A DNA stretch of 64,000 nucleotides. Source: JBAZOY01 sp041648505. Lineage in GTDB: Bacteria > Desulfobacterota > Syntrophia > Syntrophales > CG2-30-49-12. Numbering within the stretch: the first letter of the stretch is position 1; every line of letters starts with the position of its first letter. The stretch covers positions 1-64,000 of the forward strand of contig JBAZOY010000002.1 of assembly GCA_041648505.1 (NCBI GenBank), written 5' to 3'. Under the pieces are notes generated by a model, which was given only the letters and a program-made list of their open reading frames with translations, was not told the origin of the DNA and did no database searches. The position numbers and the translations under genes were made by a program. Shown here piece after piece: positions 45,721 through 53,372 of the stretch.

Positions 45721-45752
45721 TGAGTCGAGAGCAAGGTTCCACTCTCGACTCA
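45721..45752 (+). promoter_or_regulatory. Perfect 11-bp hairpin at the kinase start
   Basis: TGAGTCGAGAG (45721-45731) and CTCTCGACTCA (45742-45752) are perfect inverted arms around a 10-base loop, ending 18 bases before ATG 45771. There is no T-run. In the mRNA it could control translation; in DNA it could be an operator. Confidence 0.5.
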
Positions 45753-45770
45753 TGGTTTATAACCAAAATT

Positions 45771-47444
45771 ATGGATGATAATCTGTTACAGCAGGAGAAA
45801 TTGGTAACAAGGGTCCGCTGGTTGATGCTGGCACGGGTTATCATTGTTACCTTTCTACTCGGTATTATAGCTTTTATCGAGATAAAAGAGACAGAATCTC
45901 TACCCAGGATATCAATCGTATCTCTTTACGCCATTATCCTTCTTACCTATTTCCTCTCCGTCCTCTATATTTTTCTTCTGAAATTCATCATAAACCTCAG
46001 GGTAAATATATATATACAGAGTCTGGCTGACGTGCTGTTGATAACAGGTCTCGTATATTTCACAGGGGGAATAGGCAGTATATATCCTGTTTTCTATCCC
46101 CTGGTCATCATATATTCAGTCCTGTTCCTTGGAAGAAGGGGGGGGGTACTTACAGCATCTGCAGCGAGTATTCTTTACAGTCTGTTAATGACTTTAGAGT
46201 ACTATGGTATCATTTACCCCTTTGCGAGTATGGCTGTTGAGGAATACCGTTTCAGTGCCGGGTATGTCTTTTCGAGGATTTTCATTCACATCCTGTCGTT
46301 CTATATTGTTGCCTTTCTTGCCAGTTTTGTGGTGGAACAGGAGAGGAAGACAAGGGCCGTCCTGACAGAGAGGGAAAATGCCTTCGATCAGTTGGATTTG
46401 CTGTACAGGAGTATTGTTGAGTCAGTTGATGCAGGTATATTGACGATTGATTTAGAGAGAAACGTAAAATCATTCAACAGGGCGGCGGAAGAAATTACGG
46501 GTTTCTCCTTTGCCGAGGTCGAAAATAAGAATATTAATCAGGTTCTTCCAGGTTATTCTGAGTTGGAAGATCAAATGAGAAGCAAATGGGATCAGAATGG
46601 GTTAGCAAGAAAAAGGGTGGAAATGCTGATCTCCGGTAAAGGGGATAGAAACCTGGCGCTGGGTTGTTCTGTCTCATATCTGAAAGATAATATGGGGAAT
46701 AGAATAGGGGATATCTTGATTTTTCAGGATCTGACATCCATAAAAAAAATGGAGGAAGCCCTTGAAAAAAGTAAAAGGCTTGCTTTTATAGGCGAAATGG
46801 CAGGCAATCTTGCTCATGAAATCAGGAATCCGCTGGCGTCTCTAAGTGGATCAGTACAGGTTTTGAAAAATGGACTTAATTTAAACGAGACCGATGAGAG
46901 GCTAATGCAGATCATTTTGAGGGGTAAAGATCAACTTGAAAATTTCATGAGGGATTTCCTCCTTTTAGCAAGACCAGCCTCAGGTGTTTACCGGAATATT
47001 GACATAAAAGACATCGTAAAAGATGTTCTCGATTCCATCTGTTATGTACCGGACTGGCATGAGGAGACAGAAGTTATTAGGAACTTATCCGATCATTCTT
47101 TCATACTTGCAAACGAAAAGGAGATTAGGCAGGTCATTTGGAACCTTGTTTTGAATGCCGTTCAGTCCATGCCGGATGGGGGCAGATTGACGGTAGAAAC
47201 TAAAAAGGTTCTTCTTGAGGATGTCAGGGAATATCTTGAGATACGTATCGCCGATGACGGATACGGCATTGATGAAGATAGTCGGGAAAAGATTTTCGAA
47301 CCGTTTTATACGACCAGGGAGGGCGGAACAGGTCTCGGGCTGGCAATTGTCAACAGGATTGTCGAAGGCTATAATGGAAAAATAAAAATTGAGAACAATA
47401 TCGAAGGAGGAACAACCTGTGTTGTATGGTTGCCCGGCAGTTAA
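45771..47444 (+). CDS. PilS-like membrane sensor histidine kinase
   Basis: About 557 residues. Six hydrophobic segments occupy residues 15-185, as in PilS. A PAS domain (GILTIDLERNVKSFNRAAEEI) follows, then the phospho-acceptor helix GNLAHEIRNPLASLSGSV. The ATPase domain follows with NLVLNAVQSMPDGG, IADDGYGID and GGTGLGLAIVNRIVEG. PilS proteins sense pilin or membrane state with the regulator PilR, but no pilR or pilin gene is here. The frame is open to TTG 45720; ATG 45771 lies after the hairpin and neither has a strong ribosome site. Confidence 0.9.
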   Translation: MDDNLLQQEKLVTRVRWLMLARVIIVTFLLGIIAFIEIKETESLPRISIVSLYAIILLTYFLSVLYIFLLKFIINLRVNIYIQSLADVLLITGLVYFTGGIGSIYPVFYPLVIIYSVLFLGRRGGVLTASAASILYSLLMTLEYYGIIYPFASMAVEEYRFSAGYVFSRIFIHILSFYIVAFLASFVVEQERKTRAVLTERENAFDQLDLLYRSIVESVDAGILTIDLERNVKSFNRAAEEITGFSFAEVENKNINQVLPGYSELEDQMRSKWDQNGLARKRVEMLISGKGDRNLALGCSVSYLKDNMGNRIGDILIFQDLTSIKKMEEALEKSKRLAFIGEMAGNLAHEIRNPLASLSGSVQVLKNGLNLNETDERLMQIILRGKDQLENFMRDFLLLARPASGVYRNIDIKDIVKDVLDSICYVPDWHEETEVIRNLSDHSFILANEKEIRQVIWNLVLNAVQSMPDGGRLTVETKKVLLEDVREYLEIRIADDGYGIDEDSREKIFEPFYTTREGGTGLGLAIVNRIVEGYNGKIKIENNIEGGTTCVVWLPGS

Positions 47445-47568
47445 CAGTTTAAGGAGATCAATCTAATAGATTTGATAGGACAAGCGTGGTAGTAGTTGAA
47501 TAGTTGCTGTAAGCTTCAGAGTTAAGCGTGCATATTGACAGATTTGGAATGATGTAAATCGAAAAAAT

Positions 47569-48282
47569 ATGATAGAAAATCTTCTTGACAGCTTCCCTGT
47601 CTATGTACAGGGATCGCTTATCTTAGCATTTCTGGCAGTCTACCTCGGTGGTGTGCTCGTCGGTTTTACCCCCTGTGTTTATCCGGTGGTTCCCATAACG
47701 ATTGCCTACATTGGAGTTCACGGAACCGGAACAAAGCTGAAAGGATTCTTGCTTTCCCTTGCCTATGTTCTCGGCATGGCTTTGATGTACACTGCCCTTG
47801 GCGGTATTGCTGCTTTGTCGGGCAGGTTATTCGGCCAGATACAGACAAATCCATGGACCTATTTCATAGTTGCCAATATATGTATTTTTATGGGCTTATC
47901 AATGCTTGGCGTCTTTGTGCTGCCGCTACGAACTCCGGCATTTCTAACCAAGACACAGCGGGCAAAGACAAAAAGTGTATGGGACAGTTTTCTTGTCGGT
48001 GCTGCTTCAGGACTGGTCATGGGCCCCTGCACAACACCGGTGCTTGCGGTACTTCTAAGTTATATTGCCGCAAGACAAAACGTTGTTCTAGGGATGAGCT
48101 TTCTGTTTGTCTTTGCCCTCGGCATGGGCACATTACTGATCATTCTCGGGACATTCGCCGGTCTTTTAGCTAACATTCCCAAATCAGGGAAATGGATGGT
48201 AAGGGTCAGCCACATATCCGGCTGGATATTAGTGGCTATGGGAGAATATTTCTTAATAAGAGCGGGGGCTTTATGGATTTAA
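47569..48282 (+). CDS. CcdA/DsbD-type transmembrane thiol:disulfide transporter
   Basis: 237 residues and six hydrophobic segments. The two membrane Cys that carry reducing power across the inner membrane are at about residue 36 (GFTPCVYPV) and 154 (GPCTTPV), each followed by Pro-rich turns as in CcdA. It overlaps the TlpA-like gene by 10 bases, so the pair probably sends electrons from cytoplasmic thioredoxin to a periplasmic thioredoxin-like protein, for cytochrome c maturation. Confidence 0.92.
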   Translation: MIENLLDSFPVYVQGSLILAFLAVYLGGVLVGFTPCVYPVVPITIAYIGVHGTGTKLKGFLLSLAYVLGMALMYTALGGIAALSGRLFGQIQTNPWTYFIVANICIFMGLSMLGVFVLPLRTPAFLTKTQRAKTKSVWDSFLVGAASGLVMGPCTTPVLAVLLSYIAARQNVVLGMSFLFVFALGMGTLLIILGTFAGLLANIPKSGKWMVRVSHISGWILVAMGEYFLIRAGALWI

Positions 48283-48791
48283 AAAAAGACAGGATATTAC
48301 TTAATGCCTTATCGGGATTCATGTTTCTATTACTATCTCTGCTATTGTGTGCCAATAGCTATGCGGTGAATTTCCTTGAAGGCAAAGTTGAGACAAAGGC
48401 ACCGGATTTTGTTCTGAAAGATTTAAAAGACAACCAATTTAAACTTAGTGACCACAGGGGGAAGCCTGTTCTTTTAATTTTTACCGCTACATGGTGTGGC
48501 TATTGTCGTACTGAAATTCCTCACTTTAAAGATATTTACGCCTCTTATGAAAAACGGGGACTTGTGATGGTCAATATTGATATTCAGGAATCTCAGGAAA
48601 GGGTTTCCCAATTTGCGGCTAAATACAGTCTGCCGTACAGAATCCTTCTCGATAAGACCGGAGATGTGGCCAGTAGCTACGATGTCAGGGGTGTTCCCAC
48701 CATGGTTTTGATCGACAAAGAAGGAAAGGTTCTATGCTGGCAGTGTCGCTCAGTTGATACTGTTTTAAAAACGCTCTTGGGAACAAAATGA
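48273..48791 (+). CDS. TlpA/ResA-like membrane-anchored thioredoxin
   Basis: 172 residues. An uncleaved or signal helix at 12-30 is followed by a thioredoxin fold with WCGYC at 74-78 and cis-Pro in GVPTMVLID. APDFVLKDLKDNQFKLSDHRG is typical of the AhpC/TSA-TlpA group. It probably reduces apocytochrome c Cys before haem attachment, consistent with the nine-haem cytochrome elsewhere in the window. The start at 48273 overlaps the CcdA gene, and longer upstream frames are overlap artefacts. An extra Cys pair (CWQC) near the C-terminus is unusual. Confidence 0.88.
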   Translation: MDLKKDRILLNALSGFMFLLLSLLLCANSYAVNFLEGKVETKAPDFVLKDLKDNQFKLSDHRGKPVLLIFTATWCGYCRTEIPHFKDIYASYEKRGLVMVNIDIQESQERVSQFAAKYSLPYRILLDKTGDVASSYDVRGVPTMVLIDKEGKVLCWQCRSVDTVLKTLLGTK

Positions 48792-48846
48792 TTCCTTAGA
48801 AGACGTAAAGCAACAAAGTGCCGCTTATATGAAGGGCAAAAACCCT

Positions 48847-50260
48847 ATGTTCAAAAGGCTTTTTCGTCGTAAATTCATCCATCATATTTTAGAAGAAATA
48901 GACATTGAGGAACACCGCCTCCGTCGGTCACTTAATGCCTTTGATCTGACGATCCTGGGTGTTGGGGCAATCGTGGGCGTGGGTATTTTTGTTTTAACCG
49001 GGACAGCTTCGGCCAACCAAGCCGGGCCGGGGATTATGCTTTCATTTGTAATCTCCGGTATCGCCTGTGCTTTTGCTGCGTTATGTTATGCTGAATTTGC
49101 CGCTTTAATCCCGGTAGCAGGAAGCGCCTACAACTATGCTTATGCAACCTTGGGAGAGTTCATTGCCTGGATCATTGGCTGGGACCTGATTCTTGAATAT
49201 ATCGTGGCTTCAATAGCAGTAGCGATAGGGTGGTCGGGTTATTTTGTCAATATCTTACAGGCTGTCGGCATTACGCTTCCCGTATGGTGCTCGGCTGCTC
49301 CGGGGACCGTTCCGGGGGCAGTTATTAACCTTCCAGCTATGCTGATCGTTCTTCTTCTTACTGTCATCCTGGTTGTCGGTATAAAAGAGAGCGCCCGGTT
49401 AACCGGGGTGATGGTTTTTGTGAAGATTGCGACTATCCTGGTATTTATCGTAGTGGGGGTATTCAATGTAAAACCTGATCACTGGATCCCTTTTATGCCT
49501 TTTGGTTTTAAAGGGGTAATGACCGGAGCTGCGCTCGTTTTTTTCGCCTATATTGGTTTTGACGCTGTTTCAACTGCTGCCGCGGAAACAAAAAACCCGC
49601 AGAAAAATCTCCCTATAGGAATTATTGTTTCGTTGGTAATTTGCACCTTCCTTTACATCGTCGTTTCCGCCGTGCTTACAGGAATAGTTCCCTATACCGA
49701 CTTGAACCATCCGGCGCCCGTGGCACATGCCTTGAGCCTGATCGGTTTTCGCTGGGGTTCGGCCATGGTTTCCGCCGGGGCCGCAGCCGGAATTACGAGC
49801 GTGCTGTTAGTCATGCTCATGGGACAACCGAGGATATTCTTTTCAATGAGTCGTGATGGACTCTTGTGGCCCTGGATATACAAGGTTCATCCGCGGTACC
49901 GGACTCCATATATAGCACAAATTTTTACCGGGCTTGTGGTGGCGGGTTTTGCCGGCTTTCTTGATATCGGAACCGCGGCAGAGTTATGTAATATCGGGAC
50001 ATTCATTATTTGCCTTCGCCATTGTGTGTGGCGGTATTGCTGTGCTACGCTATACACACCCGGACATCAAACGTCCCTTTCGTTGTCCGTTAGTGCCTTT
50101 AATCCCTCTTTTAGGAATTTGCTTCTGTGCCGGCTTAATGCTCTCTTTACCTAAGATCACCTGGATTCGCTTTGTTATCTGGCTCCTTATCGGATTTTTC
50201 ATCTATTTCTTTTACGGGATCAGGCACAGCCGGTTGAGCCGGAAGGTGGAAGGGATATAA
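48847..50260 (+). pseudogene. APC-family amino-acid permease with a frameshift
   Basis: The 5' frame encodes a cationic amino acid transporter-type protein: FDLTILGVGAIVGVGIFVLTG, SFVISGIACAFAALCYAEFA and FAYIGFDAVSTAAAETKNP. At about 50001-50011, after ELCNIGT, the coding potential moves to the +1 frame. That frame continues LFAFAIVCGGIAVLRYTHPD and KRPFRCPLVPLIPLLGI to a stop at 50260. Joined, the protein is about 470 residues, the normal length. In the original frame the tail is unrelated and ends at 50154. Either a real mutation or a one-base sequence error. Confidence 0.8.
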
Positions 50261-50356
50261 AAGGATGAATGTTATCATTTCGCTGTTTAGTCAATAAAAT
50301 TATTTATATCCGAGTGATTTTTTGCTGTGTTCCATTGCCATTTGCGAATCCGCTAC

Positions 50357-50388
50357 CAATCATTATCCTGATATCAAGATAATGATTG
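50357..50388. promoter_or_regulatory. Perfect 11-bp inverted repeat upstream of the LOG-like gene
   Basis: CAATCATTATC (50357-50367) and GATAATGATTG (50378-50388) are perfect arms around 10 bases, ending 33 bases before the start codon at 50422. It has no T-run and is a candidate operator or leader hairpin. Confidence 0.45.
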
Positions 50389-50421
50389 TGGTCTTGTTCC
50401 TGATTTGTTAAGGAAGGCGGC

Positions 50422-50946
50422 ATGAAAACCATTACACTTACACGAAAACCATTTATCATCGGCGTGATGGGAAGCCACCATGAAGAATCTCCTGACGTCA
50501 TGGAAGACGCCCGGCGTCTAGGCAAGGGGATCGCCCGGCGGGGATATATCCTCCTCACCGGTGGAGGCCCCGGCGTCATGCGGGCAGCGTGCGAAGGCGC
50601 TTACAGAGCGGGCGGCCTTGTCATCGGTGTCCTTCCGAACGACAGGAAGCACCCGCTTGAAAAATACCCCAATGAATTTATTGACATTCCGATTTATACG
50701 GGGATGCTCGATGCAAGAAACGTCATCAATGCCAAGACACCCCATGTCATTGTTGCCCTGAAAGGCGGCCCCGGGACGCTTTCGGAGATGGCTCTTGCAC
50801 TGATAAACGGGACGCCGGTGATAGGTCTCCACGCCCCTACGTTCGAGCTTCCGGGAAGTTACGATTTAACCGCCGTTGACACCTTAGAAGATGCCTTCCG
50901 GGTAATGGATAAAAAGCTGGAGGGGCTAAGGGAGGAGAAGAAATGA
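50422..50946 (+). CDS. LOG/TIGR00725-like nucleotide-binding protein
   Basis: 174 residues with a Rossmann-type fold. IIGVMGSHH, LLTGGGPGVMRAACEGA and GGPGTLSEMALAL match the family earlier called lysine decarboxylase-like. Some members release free cytokinin-type bases from nucleotides and others have unknown function. The usual PGGxGT signature reads KGGPGT here, which points to the TIGR00725 branch and not to true LOG. An AAGGAAGG site precedes the ATG. It stands alone. Confidence 0.78.
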   Translation: MKTITLTRKPFIIGVMGSHHEESPDVMEDARRLGKGIARRGYILLTGGGPGVMRAACEGAYRAGGLVIGVLPNDRKHPLEKYPNEFIDIPIYTGMLDARNVINAKTPHVIVALKGGPGTLSEMALALINGTPVIGLHAPTFELPGSYDLTAVDTLEDAFRVMDKKLEGLREEKK

Positions 50947-50966
50947 CGATTCGTCCTGATCTGTTT

Positions 50967-51045
50967 TTGCTATCAAAAAAGTTTGCTGATCTTTGAGACA
51001 ATATACTGGTATGGACCAACCTTTGCCACCCTGTTTTGATAGCAA
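50967..51045. repeat. 12-bp perfect inverted repeat, arms 55 bases apart
   Basis: TTGCTATCAAAA (50967-50978) and TTTTGATAGCAA (51034-51045) are exact reverse complements. Between them lies TGGTATGGACCA, a small dyad of the kind bound by GntR-type repressors. It may be a two-site operator in the panC upstream region or the remnant ends of a small element. Confidence 0.45.
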
Positions 51046-51103
51046 CTTCCTTCTGTGGGTCTATAACAATAAAGGGTTTGTTTAAAAGACCGAGAAAAAA
51101 TTC

Positions 51104-51141
51104 TTGACAGATATGATTTTTTAGAGTAGCGTTAGCGCTAA
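51104..51141 (+). promoter_or_regulatory. Probable panC promoter with palindromic operator
   Basis: TTGACA at 51104-51109 is followed after 17 bases by TAGCGT (51127-51132). The perfect 10-bp palindrome TTAGCGCTAA at 51132-51141 overlaps the expected transcription start. The -35 box is perfect and the -10 box poor. Confidence 0.4.
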
Positions 51142-51214
51142 TATAACATACCGCTTGGATCCAGTAAAGGACTGGGACGGAAGGTTAAAGAGTCTGATTT
51201 ACGGAGTATATGTT

Positions 51215-51248
51215 AGCCTCTCGTCTTTGACGTTGGGGCTTTTTTTTT
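51215..51248 (+). terminator. Intrinsic terminator-like hairpin just before panC (attenuator candidate)
   Basis: AGCCTC (51215-51220) pairs with GGGGCT (51235-51240), with an inner CGTC/GACG stem, and is followed by eight T (51241-51248). It ends 15 bases before the panC start and so would block panC unless an alternative leader fold forms. The leader from about 51140 also contains a CCAGT/ACTGG hairpin. Confidence 0.6.
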
Positions 51249-51262
51249 GGAATTATTGATTT

Positions 51263-52120
51263 TTGGAAATTGTCCGATCTATAAAAGATATACAGGTATT
51301 TTCCGAATCATTGAGGAATAAGGCTAAGAAGATCTCCCTTGTTCCGACGATGGGGTATTTCCACGAGGGACACTTGAGTTTGATGAGAGAGGGTAAGAGA
51401 CGGGGAGACTGTCTGATAATCAGCATTTACGTCAATCCGATGCAGTTTGGCCCCGCTGATGATTTTGCAAGGTATCCGAGGGATTTTGAAAGGGACAGAA
51501 AACTTGCCGAGAGTGTGGGAGCCGATATTATTTTTTGCCCTGAAAATGAAGAGATGTACCCGGAGCACTATCAAACCTTTGTGGATGTGGAGGAGGTAAC
51601 CAGGAATCTTTGTGGGTTGTCACGGCCGGGTCATTTCCGGGGCGTTACAACGGTTTGTACAAAGCTTTTCAATATTGTTAAGCCCCATGTAGCGATATTC
51701 GGCAGGAAAGATTTTCAGCAGTTTGTAACTATTAAACGTATGGCAAGGGATCTTAATATAGATTTAGAAGTAGTTGGTATACCTACGGTAAGGGAAGAGG
51801 ACGGTCTGGCAATGAGTTCGAGAAACGTCTATCTGAAGGACAGTGACAGGAAATCTGCGTTGAGTTTAAGCCGCTCTCTTGTTATAGCCAGGAGACTTTA
51901 CGAAGCTGGAGAAAGAAACAGTGGGAAGATACTGAGGAAGGTTAAAGGGAATATAGAAGGAGAGCCCTGTACCACCATTGATTATGCAAGTATCTGTGAC
52001 ACAGCCACACTGAAAGATGTGGATAATCTGGAATGTGAGGCGGTTTTAGCCCTGGCGGTCAAAATTGGGCCAACGAGGCTGATAGACAATTATGTGTTTG
52101 GAGAAGCCCTCGATATATAA
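51263..52120 (+). CDS. panC: Pantothenate synthetase
   Basis: Joins pantoate and beta-alanine using ATP to make pantothenate, the precursor of coenzyme A. It has 285 residues. VPTMGYFHEGHLSLM holds the HxGH nucleotide site, with FH replacing the common LH. SIYVNPMQFGPADDFARYP, GRKDFQQ and EEDGLAMSSRNVYL (KMSKS-like) are complete. The start is TTG 51263, 15 bases after a terminator-like T-run and with no clear ribosome site. panD follows, so both act in the same pathway; panB is not in the window. Confidence 0.95.
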   Translation: MEIVRSIKDIQVFSESLRNKAKKISLVPTMGYFHEGHLSLMREGKRRGDCLIISIYVNPMQFGPADDFARYPRDFERDRKLAESVGADIIFCPENEEMYPEHYQTFVDVEEVTRNLCGLSRPGHFRGVTTVCTKLFNIVKPHVAIFGRKDFQQFVTIKRMARDLNIDLEVVGIPTVREEDGLAMSSRNVYLKDSDRKSALSLSRSLVIARRLYEAGERNSGKILRKVKGNIEGEPCTTIDYASICDTATLKDVDNLECEAVLALAVKIGPTRLIDNYVFGEALDI

Positions 52121-52180
52121 AATACGAGGGGAAACGAATTAGAGTAAAAAATTCCCCCCTTGAGTAGGATGGTGATTGCT

Positions 52181-52543
52181 ATGCAAAGATTTATGCTTAA
52201 GTCAAAACTTCATCGGGCTACCGTGACTGACGCTAACCTTGAATATGAAGGTAGTATAACCATTGATGAATCTTTGATGGATGCCGCAGATCTATTGACC
52301 TACGAAAAAGTTGCCATATATAATATCTCCAATGGAGAGAGGTTTTCTACCTATACGATAAAAGGCAAGAGCAACTCCGGCGTAATATGCTTAAATGGAG
52401 CGGCAGCCAGAAAGGTTTCAAAAGGTGATAAGATAATTATTGCCAGCTATGTCGTTGTTGATGACAAAGACCTGAAAGAATGGTCTCCGAAATGTATCCT
52501 TCTGGATGACAAAAACAGTATCAAGGATAAGCATATTCAATAA
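52181..52543 (+). CDS. panD: Aspartate 1-decarboxylase proenzyme
   Basis: Makes beta-alanine from aspartate for PanC. It has 120 residues. From ATG 52181 the self-cleavage site falls at Gly24-Ser25 (YEGSITID), exactly as in E. coli; Ser25 becomes the pyruvoyl group. MLKSKLHRATVTDANL, NGERFSTY and GAAARKV are typical. An in-frame TTG at 52160 would displace the site and is rejected. It lies 60 bases after panC. Confidence 0.96.
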   Translation: MQRFMLKSKLHRATVTDANLEYEGSITIDESLMDAADLLTYEKVAIYNISNGERFSTYTIKGKSNSGVICLNGAAARKVSKGDKIIIASYVVVDDKDLKEWSPKCILLDDKNSIKDKHIQ

Positions 52544-52594
52544 TCCTATACTCCGCCTTTTCATTACGGCAAACGAATACTAAGCTTCAATGAA

Positions 52595-52735
52595 AGATTT
52601 GAGGATTGTATTCATCGGCATAAAAAACATTTTAACCATACAGTCTACTTTACTGCAAAGGCATGGCTATTGCCTGCGTGCTCAGACATTGTACTTTTGC
52701 CGGCGCTGCGCTGCAAAGGCATGATGCCGGAAAAA
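52595..52735 (+). repeat. Intergenic repeat family, copy B
   Basis: GATTTGAGGATTGTATTCA at the start matches copy A. The second block from 52708 (GCGCTGC, GGCATG, CCGGAAAAAT) matches copy A at 45527-45555 with only scattered changes. Confidence 0.6.
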
Positions 52736-53170
52736 TCTTAATTTGCGTCTTCTAATTCCAATTTTCTCTGTTTTGCAAAGATTTTTCATATTACAGACAT
52801 CCTTGCCTGATATCTTTCATGGATGCTTCAACAGCATATCTGTTCATCTGCAAAATCATTAAGAGAATGAAATCTTCATCCATTGACGCCGGATAGTACG
52901 GAACGGATCTTTATTCTTGGTAAGGGCAGGTTTGGCATCCCGTGCGCATGGTTAATGTCAACGGTGGTGTCCGATATAACCATGGTTGGACATGACATCA
53001 TCCGTAAAAACTTGAGCTGGCGCCCCTCGTTATCAATAATAGACTGTAACAGGTTTACGTCGCGGCCAGTTCAAGGAGGACTCAAGATATTGGAATTATA
53101 CCCGGATATGCCTGAGAAAGAAAAAAATCTCCTTTTGATTTTGGAAGCTTGGTGATATATAGATGCCGCC

Positions 53171-53215
53171 TGCATGGTCGAGATTTTTGAGCGTTGGTTA
53201 ATACAATCCTCAAAG
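53171..53215 (-). repeat. Intergenic repeat family, inverted copy C
   Basis: AATACAATCCTCAAAG (53200-53215) is the exact reverse complement of the 16 bases at 45414-45429, and TGCATGGTCG (53171-53180) of those at 45453-45462. Confidence 0.65.
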
Positions 53216-53372
53216 TTCTTAGAACGAATGATATTTCCATTCAAGATATAGAAGTAACGAAAAATAGATTGATGATCCATGCAGGAACTCTTGACAGAGA
53301 AAGTTGTGGTTGGTGAGGTTTTTATAACCCACGTGAAATGTAACCGGAGACGAAGTTATTCATAATTACGCA

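Larger units (their letters stand above)
52544..53372. other. Long gap between panD and leuS with inverted repeat copies
   Basis: About 830 bases. Copies of the intergenic repeat lie at 52595-52735 (direct) and 53171-53215 (inverted), giving a segment of about 620 bases with inverted ends. A 90-codon frame inside (52883-53155, TTG start) has no ribosome site. Its early ILGKGRFG is only vaguely like a nucleotide-binding turn. No gene is called. Confidence 0.5.

Noticed and set aside
52883..53155. 90-codon frame between panD and leuS
   Set aside because: TTG start without a ribosome site, no clear homology, and it lies between decayed repeat copies.
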